From assembly GCA_910586995.1 (NCBI GenBank), contig CAJUKZ010000004.1, positions 1 to 64,000 of the forward strand: DNA of 64,000 nt, written 5' to 3'. The notes under the pieces were generated by a model. That model was not told the origin of the DNA. It saw only the letters and a list, made by a program, of their open reading frames with translations, and did not search any database. Positions within the stretch are counted from its first letter, which is position 1, and every line of letters begins with the position of its first letter. Position numbers and translations under genes: made by a program. The DNA is from an uncultured Muribaculaceae bacterium. Lineage in GTDB: Bacteria; Bacteroidota; Bacteroidia; Bacteroidales; Muribaculaceae. Shown here piece by piece: positions 22,780 through 32,253 of the stretch.

Positions 22780-25700
22780 ATGGTAGCATATTTCAAGAAA
22801 GGAACGACCACGGTATACGCCGTTGTCACAGATCACAAGCTCAATGATAGCGAGATAGAACGTCTGCAATGGTTGCTTGACGGAGCAAAGCCGCTGAAGT
22901 CAACGTCATTAAAGGGCACATTTGTAGGTCCACGCAAGGAAATGATTACTCCGTGGAGCACAAATGCGGTAGAGATAACACAGAACATGGGGCTCGAGGG
23001 CATATCCCGAATAGAGGAATTCCATTCTGTAGCTACCGGTACAGAGCCTGTATACGATAAAATGCTCCAGCGTGTCTATGAGGGATTGAATGCTCGTTCG
23101 CTTACTGTCGACAAAAAACCTGATGAGATTGTATATATAGAAGACATATCCGCTTACAACCGTGAGGAAGGTCTTGCCTTGAGCAAGGAGGAAGAAGATT
23201 ACCTCCGCAAGTTGTCGGAGAAGCTCGGCCGTCCGCTGACGGACAGCGAGGTGTTCGGATTCTCGCAGGTAAACTCTGAGCATTGCCGCCATAAGATTTT
23301 TAACGGGACATTCATTATAGATGGTGAGGAAAAGCCGATGTCGCTTTTCAAGCTGATCAAAAAAACTTCACAAGAAAATCCCAATTCTCTTGTTTCGGCC
23401 TATAAAGATAACGTAGCGTTTGTAAAAGGCCCAAAAGTTAAGCAATTCTATCCTGAGCATCCCGAGCGCCCCGATTTCTTTAAAGAAAAAGATCTGGATA
23501 CGGTAATATCGTTGAAAGCCGAAACTCACAACTTCCCTACTACAGTCGAACCGTTTAACGGAGCTGCTACAGGTACAGGTGGTGAGATCCGCGACCGTCT
23601 TGGTGGAGGTAAAGCCTCTTTGCCAATCGCCGGAACAGCCGTATATATGACATCGTATCCTCGTCTTGATGGTATGAAGCCCTGGGAAGTGATGATGAAT
23701 CCGAGAGCATGGCTATATCAGACTCCGGCTCAGATTCTTATAAAGGCATCAAACGGAGCTTCAGACTTCGGTAATAAATTCGGACAGCCTCTCATCTGTG
23801 GATCACTGCTCACATTCGAACATACTGAGAACGGTAAGCTTTATGCCTATGATAAGGTTATAATGCTCGCTGGAGGTGTGGGCTTCGCAGCAAAGAAAGA
23901 CGCCATCAAGGGAACTCCTTCCGCAGGAGAGAAAGTTGTGGTGATGGGAGGCGATAACTACCGTATAGGAATGGGAGGAGGTGCTGTTTCGTCTGTAGAG
24001 ACCGGACAGTACGCCAATGCCATTGAACTGAATGCCGTTCAGCGAGCCAATCCTGAAATGCAGAAACGTGTTTCAAATGTAATCCGTGCTTTGGCTGAAA
24101 GTGACAATAATCCAATTGTCTCCATTCACGATCACGGCGCAGGCGGACATCTCAATGCTCTGTCTGAACTTGTAGAGACCACAGGTGGCCGTATAGATAT
24201 GGACAAACTCCCTATTGGCGACAAAACATTGTCTGCCAAGGAAATCATAGGCAATGAGAGCCAGGAGCGCATGGGTATGGTGCTTGATGAAAAAGACATA
24301 GAATATGTCAACAGTATCGCACAGCGAGAAAGAGCGCCCATGTATGTAGTTGGAGAGACTACTGGTGACGACCGTTTTGTGTTCCGCCAGGAAGATGGTG
24401 TATGCCCAATAGACCTCGCGATGGAGGATATGTTCGGGAACTCGCCCAAAACCGTCATGGTTGATTCTACAGTTGACAGCAAGTATGCGGATGCAGAATA
24501 TGATGTAGCTTCTTTAGATGAATATCTCAACAATGTCCTGCGTCTTGAGGCCGTTGCATGTAAGGATTGGCTTACTAATAAGGTCGATCGCTCGGTGACA
24601 GGAAAGATAGCGCGTCAGCAATGTCAGGGTGAAATACAGCTTCCCCTGAGCGATTGCGGTGTGGTCACACTTGACTATCATGGCAAATCAGGTATAGCGA
24701 CTTCTATCGGACATGCTCCTCAGGTTGCCATTGCTGATTCAGCCAAGGGCTCGGTTGTGGCTATCGCCGAATCGCTGACTAATATTGTGGGTGCTAACTT
24801 GGCAAAAGGCCTGAAAAGCGTCTCATTGTCGGCTAACTGGATGTGGCCTTGCAAGAATGCCGGTGAGGATGCTGCCTTGTATAAGGCTGTCGAGGCATGT
24901 AGCGAATTCGCATGTGCGCTTGGCATAAACATTCCTACCGGAAAGGACAGTCTTTCCATGACACAGAAATATGGAGAAGACAAGGTATACGCGCCTGGCA
25001 CAGTCATCATATCCGCAGCAGGAGAAGTGACTGATGTGAAGAAGACTGTATCGCCTGTCCTTCATCAGAAAGAGCGCTCTACTCTTTATTATATAGATTT
25101 TTCTTCAGACGAATTACGACTTGGAGGTTCTGCATTAGCTCAGTCTATGGGTCGTATTGGCTCTGATGTCCCGACTGTTAAGGATGCTGCGAAATTTATA
25201 ACCGCTTTTGAAACCGTTCAAAAGCTGGTTAAGAACCGCAGAGTGCTTGCAATGCACGACGTGTCGGCCGGCGGTCTTGTGACCACATTGCTTGAAATGA
25301 CATTCGGCAATGTACGTGGAGGTATTGATTTCCATACAAAGGGATTTGCCATGTATGGCGAACACGATATAGTGAAAATCCTCTTTGCTGAAAATCCTGC
25401 GGTTGTGATCCAGGTGGATGACCGTAAGAAAGATACGGTAGAAAGCATTCTCGATCAGTCCGGAGTAAAATATTTCCCGATTGGTATGCCTTCTAAAGAG
25501 CGTACTCTGATGATAAGTCATGAGGGTACGGACAATCTGCTCGGTATAGATCACTTGCGCGACATATGGTTCAGCACGTCTTATGAACTCGATTGCCTGC
25601 AGAGCGGTAAGGAATGTGCGGCTCTACGTTTCCAAAACTACAAACGTCAGCCGCTTCGGTACAACTTCCCTGCATCTCATGTCTCAACGCTTGCAGAACG

Positions 25701-26493
25701 TGGATTGGAGGAATACCGCACTACTCGATCAGGAGTACGCGCGGCTATCATCCGCGAGAAGGGTGTGAACGGAGATCGTGAGATGGCATACGCTCTGCAT
25801 CTCGCTGGATTTGATGTGAAAGATGTGCATATGACGGACCTCATGACAGGTCGGGAGACACTCGAGGATGTGAATATGATTGTGTTCTGCGGAGGTTTCT
25901 CCAACAGCGATGTACTTGGCTCAGCCAAGGGCTGGGCAAGCGGATTCCTATGGAACGAAAATGCACGTCAGGCACTTGAAAATTACTACAAACGTGAAGA
26001 CACTCTATCACTCGGTATTTGCAACGGTTGTCAGCTTATGATTGAGTTGAATCTTATAAATCCGGGTCATGAGAAACGCACACGTATGGAGCATAACATA
26101 TCTCACAAATTTGAAAGTCAGTTTGTAGGAGTAAGCTTCCCTGCGAATAAATCAGTCATGTTCGGTAGTCTTTCAGGAAGCAAACTCGGTGTCTGGATTG
26201 CTCATGGTGAGGGCCGTTTTAATCTGCCATTGCCAATGGATCGCTACAATGTTGTCGCTACATATAATTATAAGAGTTATCCTGCCAATCCTAACGGATC
26301 GCGAGGAGGAGTTGCGGCTATCACAAGCGACGATGGACGCCATGTAGCAATGATGCCCCACCCTGAGCGTGCGATCTTCCCCTGGCAGTGCGCATATTAT
26401 CCGTATGCAAGACGCAACGATGAGGCTACTCCGTGGATAGATGCCTTTGTGAATGCACGTAAGTGGATTGAGGAAAAGTCCAATAATAAGTAA
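22780..26493 (+). CDS. purL: Phosphoribosylformylglycinamidine synthase, large single-chain type
   Basis: ATP- and glutamine-dependent conversion of FGAR to FGAM, the fourth step of purine synthesis. Order of parts: N-terminal PurS-like domain, linker, two AIR-synthase-like halves and a C-terminal class I glutaminase. Visible landmarks are GFSQVNSEHCRHKIFNG, KAETHNFPTTVEPFNGAATG, GGEIRDR, PTGKDSLSM, and in the glutaminase the nucleophile LGICNGCQL and the histidine/glutamate MPHPERA. At 1237 residues it matches the fused Gram-negative/Bacteroidetes form. proS follows after 29 bases. Confidence 0.97.
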   Translation: MVAYFKKGTTTVYAVVTDHKLNDSEIERLQWLLDGAKPLKSTSLKGTFVGPRKEMITPWSTNAVEITQNMGLEGISRIEEFHSVATGTEPVYDKMLQRVYEGLNARSLTVDKKPDEIVYIEDISAYNREEGLALSKEEEDYLRKLSEKLGRPLTDSEVFGFSQVNSEHCRHKIFNGTFIIDGEEKPMSLFKLIKKTSQENPNSLVSAYKDNVAFVKGPKVKQFYPEHPERPDFFKEKDLDTVISLKAETHNFPTTVEPFNGAATGTGGEIRDRLGGGKASLPIAGTAVYMTSYPRLDGMKPWEVMMNPRAWLYQTPAQILIKASNGASDFGNKFGQPLICGSLLTFEHTENGKLYAYDKVIMLAGGVGFAAKKDAIKGTPSAGEKVVVMGGDNYRIGMGGGAVSSVETGQYANAIELNAVQRANPEMQKRVSNVIRALAESDNNPIVSIHDHGAGGHLNALSELVETTGGRIDMDKLPIGDKTLSAKEIIGNESQERMGMVLDEKDIEYVNSIAQRERAPMYVVGETTGDDRFVFRQEDGVCPIDLAMEDMFGNSPKTVMVDSTVDSKYADAEYDVASLDEYLNNVLRLEAVACKDWLTNKVDRSVTGKIARQQCQGEIQLPLSDCGVVTLDYHGKSGIATSIGHAPQVAIADSAKGSVVAIAESLTNIVGANLAKGLKSVSLSANWMWPCKNAGEDAALYKAVEACSEFACALGINIPTGKDSLSMTQKYGEDKVYAPGTVIISAAGEVTDVKKTVSPVLHQKERSTLYYIDFSSDELRLGGSALAQSMGRIGSDVPTVKDAAKFITAFETVQKLVKNRRVLAMHDVSAGGLVTTLLEMTFGNVRGGIDFHTKGFAMYGEHDIVKILFAENPAVVIQVDDRKKDTVESILDQSGVKYFPIGMPSKERTLMISHEGTDNLLGIDHLRDIWFSTSYELDCLQSGKECAALRFQNYKRQPLRYNFPASHVSTLAERGLEEYRTTRSGVRAAIIREKGVNGDREMAYALHLAGFDVKDVHMTDLMTGRETLEDVNMIVFCGGFSNSDVLGSAKGWASGFLWNENARQALENYYKREDTLSLGICNGCQLMIELNLINPGHEKRTRMEHNISHKFESQFVGVSFPANKSVMFGSLSGSKLGVWIAHGEGRFNLPLPMDRYNVVATYNYKSYPANPNGSRGGVAAITSDDGRHVAMMPHPERAIFPWQCAYYPYARRNDEATPWIDAFVNARKWIEEKSNNK

Positions 26494-26522
26494 ATCAAAC
26501 ATATACATATCATATATATTAT

Positions 26523-28004
26523 ATGGCAAAAGAATTAAAGGATCTCACCAAGCGAAAAGATAATTATTCGCAATGGTACAACGACTTGGTAATAAAGGCT
26601 GATCTGGCTGAGCAATCGCCGGTGCGCGGATGTATGGTAATAAAGCCATATGGATATGCGATCTGGGAAAAGATGCAGCAGCAGCTTGACAGGATGTTCA
26701 AAGAAACAGGTGTACAGAATGCATATTTCCCGCTGCTCATTCCTAAATCTTTTTTATGTAAGGAAGCCGAACATGTCGAAGGTTTTGCCAAAGAATGTGC
26801 AGTGGTGACACACTATCGTCTTAAAAATAATCCGGATGGCAGTGGCGTGGTTGTTGATCCTGAAGCAAAACTTGAAGAAGAACTCATAATACGCCCTACC
26901 TCAGAGACAATAATCTGGAATACATACCGCAACTGGATAAATTCATATAGAGATCTTCCTATTTTATGCAACCAATGGGCTAATGTAATGCGTTGGGAGA
27001 TGCGAACCCGCATGTTCCTCCGCACTGCTGAGTTCTTGTGGCAGGAAGGACATACAGCACACGCAACTTCAGAAGAAGCTGAAGCAAAAGCCAAGCAGAT
27101 GCTTAATGTCTATAGTGACTTTGCCGAAAAATATATGGCTGTGCCAGTGGTTAAAGGTGTGAAAACGGCAAACGAACGTTTTGCAGGAGCTGTAGATACA
27201 TACACTATCGAGGCGATGATGCAGGATGGAAAGGCATTGCAGTCAGGAACATCTCACTTCCTCGGCCAGAATTTCGCCAAGGCTTTCGATGTTACATTCG
27301 TAAATAAAGACAATAAGCCGGAATACGTCTGGGCTACATCATGGGGCGTGTCAACTCGTCTGATGGGAGCTCTGATAATGACACATTCTGATGATAATGG
27401 TCTTGTTCTGCCTCCGCACCTCGCTCCTATACAGGTCGTTATTGTTCCTATATATAAGAACAACGAACAGCGAGATGAGATTTCCAAGACAGTCCTGCCT
27501 ATTGTGGATCAGCTTCGTGGTCTCGGCATAAGTGTTAAGTATGACGATGCTGACAATCGTCGTCCGGGATTCAAGTTCGCCGACTATGAACTAAAAGGTG
27601 TACCTGTGCGTCTGGCTATTGGTGCTCGCGATATTGAGAACGGCACGGTGGAGATTATGCGTCGAGATACTCTTGAAAAAGAAGTCAAGCCGTTGGCTGG
27701 TATTGCAGAATATGTTTCGGAACTTCTTGAAAAGATTCAGCAGAATATCTATGACAAGGCTCTTGCTATGCGCAAATCAAAAACTTATGTCGTGGATTCT
27801 TATGAAGAATTCAAGGAGAAAATTGAAGATGGTGGATTTTTCCTATGTCACTGGGATGGTACTACAGAGACGGAAGAACGCATAAAGGAAGAAACAAAGG
27901 CTACCATCAGGTGTATTCCTTGGGATGAGCCTGATGAACCAGGCGTATGTATGGTTACAGGCAAACCCTCGGCCCGACGTGTCATCATCGCACGTAACTA
28001 CTGA
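26523..28004 (+). CDS. proS: Prolyl-tRNA synthetase (short, archaeal/eukaryote-like type)
   Basis: Charges tRNA-Pro. Class II features: motif 2 region VMRWEMRTRMFLRTAEFLWQ with GHTAH, RPTSETIIWNTYRNW, and TSWGVSTRLMGALIM (motif 3 region with the class II arginine). The anticodon-binding domain follows (LAPIQVVIVPI), then a C-terminal zinc-less extension ending CMVTGKPSARRVIIARNY. It has no bacterial-type editing insertion, consistent with its 493 residues. The intrinsic terminator at 28033 closes the purL-proS unit. Confidence 0.96.
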   Translation: MAKELKDLTKRKDNYSQWYNDLVIKADLAEQSPVRGCMVIKPYGYAIWEKMQQQLDRMFKETGVQNAYFPLLIPKSFLCKEAEHVEGFAKECAVVTHYRLKNNPDGSGVVVDPEAKLEEELIIRPTSETIIWNTYRNWINSYRDLPILCNQWANVMRWEMRTRMFLRTAEFLWQEGHTAHATSEEAEAKAKQMLNVYSDFAEKYMAVPVVKGVKTANERFAGAVDTYTIEAMMQDGKALQSGTSHFLGQNFAKAFDVTFVNKDNKPEYVWATSWGVSTRLMGALIMTHSDDNGLVLPPHLAPIQVVIVPIYKNNEQRDEISKTVLPIVDQLRGLGISVKYDDADNRRPGFKFADYELKGVPVRLAIGARDIENGTVEIMRRDTLEKEVKPLAGIAEYVSELLEKIQQNIYDKALAMRKSKTYVVDSYEEFKEKIEDGGFFLCHWDGTTETEERIKEETKATIRCIPWDEPDEPGVCMVTGKPSARRVIIARNY

Positions 28005-28032
28005 TTTTTCTGACAGTGTAGATAACCACGAT

Positions 28033-28074
28033 AAAGCGTCCGGTCCGCGACAGATTCAGGACCGGACGCTTTTT
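28033..28074 (+). terminator. Intrinsic terminator after proS
   Basis: Perfect 14-base stem, 28033-28046 (AAAGCGTCCGGTCC) with 28059-28072, loop of 12, followed by TTTT. Confidence 0.9.
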
Positions 28075-28097
28075 AAATAGCAATCACTTACAGATCT

Positions 28098-28106
28098 CCC
28101 CCCCCC
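28098..28106 (+). repeat. Homopolymeric C9 tract upstream of a glycosyltransferase gene
   Basis: Nine consecutive C residues, 18 bases before the ATG at 28125, between the proS terminator and the glycosyltransferase. Such tracts are prone to slipped-strand length change; here it would sit in the leader or promoter, not in the coding frame. Confidence 0.8.
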
Positions 28107-28124
28107 ACACACCACATCCAGGCC

Positions 28125-29078
28125 ATGAATAGAGAATTACCAGTATTAGCGATCGTGATACCTTGCTATAACGAAGAAGAAGCTTTGCCGATTACAACGG
28201 CGCGCCTGCTTGAGCTTATAGATAAAATGATTACATCATCCCTGATTTCACGCGACAGCTATATTTTATGCAGTAATGATGGAAGCCGCGACAATACATG
28301 GAATGTGATAAATCATCTGCATAAGAAGGATTCCAGAATAAAAGGTATTTCTCTTGCCCACAACCGTGGGCATCAGTATGCTTTGCTTGCAGGTCTGATG
28401 GCCGTTAAGGACAGGTGTGATGTCTCCGTAAGCATAGATGCTGATCTTCAAGACGATCCGGACGCTATCATCCAGATGGTGAAGGACTATCGCAGTGGTA
28501 TGGATATAGTCTATGGGGTACGTTCCTCAAGGACAACCGATACCTGGTTTAAGCGCACATCGGCCCATGCATTCTATTCGTTTCAGCGGAAAATGGGATT
28601 GGATACGATATATGATCATGCCGACTATAGGTTGATGGACAACAATGCATTGAGGCTACTTAGCGAATATGGCGAATCCAATCTTTTTCTCAGAGGTATA
28701 GTGCCGAGTATCGGCCTTAAATCTTCTGTGGTAAAGTATGCACGTTCGGAGCGAGTTGCAGGCGAATCCAAATATCCGCTTGGCAAGATGATCAGTCTTT
28801 CAATTGATGGCATAACCTCATTTTCAGCAAAGCCGATGAGGCTTATTTTTGTCACCGGTCTGATCCTGCTTCTTCTTGATCTCTTGGTAGCCCTATATGT
28901 ACTGATCTCATACTTCAATCATGCAACTATCTCAGGTTGGTCTTCATTGATGCTGTCGGTGTGGTTTCTTGGAAGCCTTATACTGATGGGGCTTGGTATA
29001 GTGGGTGAATATATAGGCAAGATTTTTATAGAAGTCAAACATCGTCCGCGGTATGCTGTGGCAGAAGAATTATTCTGA
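28125..29078 (+). CDS. GT2 family glycosyltransferase, GtrB/DPM1-like
   Basis: Membrane-bound transferase that would move a sugar from a nucleotide donor to undecaprenyl phosphate on the cytoplasmic face. The catalytic domain has IVIPCYNEEEALP at the start, SNDGSRDNTW, the DxD-type SIDADLQDDPD and DHADYRLMD. Two C-terminal membrane helices (about 233-262 and 270-300) match GtrB/ArnC-like enzymes. At 317 residues the length is normal. It leads a compact run with umuD only 5 bases downstream; no GtrA-like flippase gene is beside it. The C9 tract lies just upstream. Confidence 0.9.
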   Translation: MNRELPVLAIVIPCYNEEEALPITTARLLELIDKMITSSLISRDSYILCSNDGSRDNTWNVINHLHKKDSRIKGISLAHNRGHQYALLAGLMAVKDRCDVSVSIDADLQDDPDAIIQMVKDYRSGMDIVYGVRSSRTTDTWFKRTSAHAFYSFQRKMGLDTIYDHADYRLMDNNALRLLSEYGESNLFLRGIVPSIGLKSSVVKYARSERVAGESKYPLGKMISLSIDGITSFSAKPMRLIFVTGLILLLLDLLVALYVLISYFNHATISGWSSLMLSVWFLGSLILMGLGIVGEYIGKIFIEVKHRPRYAVAEELF

Positions 29079-29083
29079 TTTTT

Positions 29084-29551
29084 ATGGATAAAAAAAAGGT
29101 TACGATAGACATATTTCCACCAGATCTGTCGTCTGAGCTAAAACTGCCATTTGCAGATCAAGGTATCCAGGCCGGGTTTCCATCTCCTGCGCAAGACTAT
29201 ATTTCTGATAGAATTGATCTGAATCAAGAGATCGTCACACATCCTGCCTCTACTTTCTATGGCCGTGTTAACGGCGACTCCATGATAGGTGAAAATATCG
29301 AGGAAGGAGACCTTCTGGTGATAGACCGTTCGATTGAACCATCAGATGGAGATCTTGCTGTATGTTGTCTTGATGGAGAATTTACACTTAAGAGAATACG
29401 ACTTGAGGCAGACAGGGTATGGCTGATTCCGGCTAATGAGAATTTTGATCCTATACTTGTGACAACTGACCATCGGTTTCAGGTCTGGGGCGTTGTGACT
29501 TATACGATTAAGCAGGTTCATCGTCTTAGGCGAAATCGCTATATACCTTGA
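29084..29551 (+). CDS. umuD: UmuD-like S24 peptidase (polymerase V accessory)
   Basis: Self-cleaving regulator of translesion polymerase V. The predicted autocleavage bond is A30-G31 in IQAGFPSPAQDY. The Ser/Lys dyad is visible as S66 in NGDSMIGE and K103 in FTLKRIRL. Length 155 is close to that of other UmuD proteins. It starts 5 bases after the glycosyltransferase and ends 7 bases before umuC. I saw no recognisable LexA box, but none would be expected to follow the E. coli consensus in this phylum. Confidence 0.93.
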   Translation: MDKKKVTIDIFPPDLSSELKLPFADQGIQAGFPSPAQDYISDRIDLNQEIVTHPASTFYGRVNGDSMIGENIEEGDLLVIDRSIEPSDGDLAVCCLDGEFTLKRIRLEADRVWLIPANENFDPILVTTDHRFQVWGVVTYTIKQVHRLRRNRYIP

Positions 29552-29558
29552 TAACATA

Positions 29559-30833
29559 GTGTTTGGTCTTGTCGATTGCAACAACTTTTTTGTTTCCTGC
29601 GAGCGTGTGTTCAATCCTGTGCTCATGGGCAGCCCTGTGATTGTACTCAGCAATAACGATGGATGTGCAGTCGCCCTATCAAATGAGGCAAAAGCTTTGG
29701 GACTTAAACGGGGAGATCCATATTATAAGATCAGCGAGATGTGCAAAGCCAATGGAGTGTACGTATATTCCGGAAACCATCGTTTGTATGGAGATATGTC
29801 GAAGCGCGTCATGGCTGTGCTTGCCGAGAACACGAAGTGCGGAATAGAGGTCAGTTCAATAGATGAGGCATTCTTCAGTGCAGATGATCTGCGGACAGAA
29901 TCGCTGCATGATTTTGGCAGGATGATAGTCAGGACGATCTTGAGGAATACAGGAATTCCGACTTCTGTAGGATTTGGATCAACCAGAACTCTGGCCAAAG
30001 TGGCAGGGCGTTTTGCTAAAAAATATCCGGGATATAAATGTTGCTGCGTGATTGATACTGATGAGAAGCGGAAGAAAGCTCTTTCAATGACGGATGTTGG
30101 TGATGTTTGGGGCATAGGACGCCGGTTGGGACGTAAAATGCGATCTATTGGTGTGAATTCTGCGCTTGATTTCGCAACTATGTCGCAAGACGCCGTGCGC
30201 AGATTCAATATTGCTGTCGAACGCACGTGGCGTGAACTTAACGGAGAATCATGTATAGTGGCGCATGCAGTCGCTGAAAATTCGCATAGACAGATACAAT
30301 GTACACGTTCGTTCGGAGAATCAATCTCTGATATAGAGACATTGGGCGAGGCTGTTGTATCATTTGTATCTTCTGCAGCCAGAAGATTGCGTGAGCAGCA
30401 TTCATGCGCGGGAAGCATAACGGTATTCATTCGCACCAATCACTTGAACGAGGCTATTGATCAATACTCAGGGCAGGCTACGGAATATCTTGATGAAGCT
30501 TGTTCGGATACTCCAACTCTGGCCAATCTGGCAGTCAGAGCTTTGCAGAAAGCCTATCGGAAAGGGTTCTATTATAAAAAAGCAGGTGTAGTATTGACCG
30601 ACATTGTGCCAGATACAGAACTTCAGCGTTCGTTGTTTACAGACGCGGCTGACCGAGAGAAGCGTGCTCGGTTGATGACCATAATAGATAATATAAACAG
30701 ATCTCAAATGATGAAAGATTCCGTTCATGTAGCCGGATACAGGGGTGTAGACAATCTATCAGACAAAAGCATGCCTACAAGACTGTATTCAACAAGAATG
30801 GACAATATCATAGAAGTAAATACGGATATATAA
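29559..30833 (+). CDS. umuC: UmuC-like Y-family DNA polymerase (Pol V catalytic subunit)
   Basis: Error-prone translesion polymerase acting with UmuD'. It begins with a GTG codon at 29559 (MFGLVDCNNFFVSCERVF), 7 bases after umuD. Catalytic acidic residues are D6 in LVDCNNFF and D102/E103 in SSIDEAFF. The helix-hairpin-helix region VGDVWGIGRRLGRKM and a C-terminal little-finger/UmuC-type domain follow, completing 424 residues. The next gene, an HU-fold protein, begins 10 bases later. Confidence 0.95.
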   Translation: MFGLVDCNNFFVSCERVFNPVLMGSPVIVLSNNDGCAVALSNEAKALGLKRGDPYYKISEMCKANGVYVYSGNHRLYGDMSKRVMAVLAENTKCGIEVSSIDEAFFSADDLRTESLHDFGRMIVRTILRNTGIPTSVGFGSTRTLAKVAGRFAKKYPGYKCCCVIDTDEKRKKALSMTDVGDVWGIGRRLGRKMRSIGVNSALDFATMSQDAVRRFNIAVERTWRELNGESCIVAHAVAENSHRQIQCTRSFGESISDIETLGEAVVSFVSSAARRLREQHSCAGSITVFIRTNHLNEAIDQYSGQATEYLDEACSDTPTLANLAVRALQKAYRKGFYYKKAGVVLTDIVPDTELQRSLFTDAADREKRARLMTIIDNINRSQMMKDSVHVAGYRGVDNLSDKSMPTRLYSTRMDNIIEVNTDI

Positions 30834-30843
30834 ATCATAGGAT

Positions 30844-31119
30844 ATGGAATCAGAAAATCCGGTGGAGGCAATATCCTCCGCATGCGGCATTTCAATGCCG
30901 CAGGTTGAAGAAGGCATCCAGGCTCTGGGCAAAATATTGATCAAGGCTTCACAAGACCTTGATATAGTCGCAATACCGGCATTCGGACGTTTTGTGACAG
31001 AAAAGCATGATGAGACCGTCGTGGTGGATCATGCAAGTGGTAAGCGCCTGTTGTTACCACCCGAAGTAGTACTGAAATTCGTTGCTGGTGTCACACTGCG
31101 TAAACATTTACAGAAATGA
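30844..31119 (+). CDS. HU/IHF-fold DNA-binding protein
   Basis: 91-residue predicted nucleoid-type protein. Features of the HU/IHF fold: an N-terminal helical part (VEAISSACGISMPQVEEGIQ), IPAFGRFVTEKHDE corresponding to the beta-turn after the dimer core, and a C-terminal FVAGVTLRKHLQK helix in the place of FKPGK..K. The DNA-binding arm is short. It overlaps the downstream HU/LysM gene by ATGA and follows umuC by 10 bases. Divergence from classical HU leaves DNA binding probable, not certain. Confidence 0.7.
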   Translation: MESENPVEAISSACGISMPQVEEGIQALGKILIKASQDLDIVAIPAFGRFVTEKHDETVVVDHASGKRLLLPPEVVLKFVAGVTLRKHLQK

Positions 31120-32126
31120 ACGAAACTATTAACCTGCGTCGTCTTTGTGCGATGATATCCGAGTATACCGGATGGAATGAAGCTGAATCAGAGAAATTCA
31201 TAGATGCAATCTTCGAATACATTGCAACGTCACTTGAAACATCAGGCATTGCCCAACTGCCGGGTTTAGGTAATTTTAAGGTGGACCATGAAGCTTGCGA
31301 TATTATATTTTCTCCCGATAACGCTATTGCTGAAGCTGTAAATGAACCGTTTTCTTTCTTCGAGGCTGTAGAGTTGAATGTTGAAAGTGATGTGCTGGAT
31401 AAGGAAACCAATACAGAAATGGAAAGCGACAATGATTCCGATAAAGATAAAGAGCCTGAAGCCCCTCAGGCAGAAATTGAACCGGAGCATTGCGAGCCTA
31501 TGATGGATTTGGAAGACATAACTTCAATATCAACCACTGATAATTCCGGCAATGATGTCTGTCAGGGAGATGATTATATTGATGAGTCTGTTCCAGACGA
31601 GGATATGGAAGCAGAGGACAATATTGAAATCATAAGGGAGACAAAGGCTTGGCCGGTAATGGCAGGCGTGGCTCTTGGCCTTGTGACCGGTATGATAATC
31701 GGATTCTTTGGGCACGATAGATTCGTGGGATCAAACACTACGATACAGGAAGAATCGGACTCAATACAGGAGGTTGTAACCACAATACAGCATACACCTG
31801 TAGATACAGTCGCCGTATATCTTCTTGATCCTCCTGAACCGATTTCTCCTGAGACCAAACACTCCGAATCCCCTATCATTACTGATACGGTTACTGCGCA
31901 TCGCTTTTTGGCGACTATGGCCAGAGAATATTACGGTGTAATGGAGTATTGGATATTCATATATGAGGAAAACAGAGATATCCTTCCTGCAAACCCTAAC
32001 AAGATAAAACCAGGTACTGCAGTAGTGATACCTCCTTTAGAGAAATATGTCCCGGATGGTAATGCAACCAAAGGGCGGGCAGAGGCGGCACGCAGAATAT
32101 CACGTCTTGAGAGGAGCTTACATTAA
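31116..32126 (+). CDS. HU-fold / transmembrane / LysM-like protein
   Basis: Three-part protein of 336 residues. Residues 1-90 form an HU-like domain (NLRRLCAMISEYTGWNEAES, LPGLGNFKV). A very acidic linker (about 95-175) follows, then one membrane helix at about 178-199 (PVMAGVALGLVTGMIIGFFG). The outer part ends with a LysM-like motif at about 258-308 (FLATMAREYYGVMEYWIFIY, ending IKPGTAVVIPP). If inserted as predicted, the HU domain is cytoplasmic and the LysM domain periplasmic, so it could tether the nucleoid to peptidoglycan. That role is inference. It overlaps the preceding HU gene by 4 bases. Confidence 0.75.
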   Translation: MNETINLRRLCAMISEYTGWNEAESEKFIDAIFEYIATSLETSGIAQLPGLGNFKVDHEACDIIFSPDNAIAEAVNEPFSFFEAVELNVESDVLDKETNTEMESDNDSDKDKEPEAPQAEIEPEHCEPMMDLEDITSISTTDNSGNDVCQGDDYIDESVPDEDMEAEDNIEIIRETKAWPVMAGVALGLVTGMIIGFFGHDRFVGSNTTIQEESDSIQEVVTTIQHTPVDTVAVYLLDPPEPISPETKHSESPIITDTVTAHRFLATMAREYYGVMEYWIFIYEENRDILPANPNKIKPGTAVVIPPLEKYVPDGNATKGRAEAARRISRLERSLH

Positions 32127-32134
32127 GTCGTAAT

Positions 32135-32175
32135 ATTTATGATATGAGCCGCCGGAAACGGGATTTTTCATAAAT
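32135..32175. repeat. Inverted repeat after the HU/LysM gene
   Basis: ATTTATGA at 32135-32142 pairs with TCATAAAT at 32168-32175, and an inner CCG-GAAA-CGG hairpin sits at 32152-32161 followed by GATTTTT. It may be a weak terminator for the upstream unit. Confidence 0.35.
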
Positions 32176-32253
32176 CAAGTTAAGAGTTAAGGGAGATAAG
32201 CAATTGATAGACAAATTTAACAATTGAATTTTACATTTTAGTTGTTATAATTC

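Noticed and set aside
29723..30439. 238-residue minus-strand frame over umuC
   Set aside because: Antisense to catalytic umuC sequence; no family resemblance.
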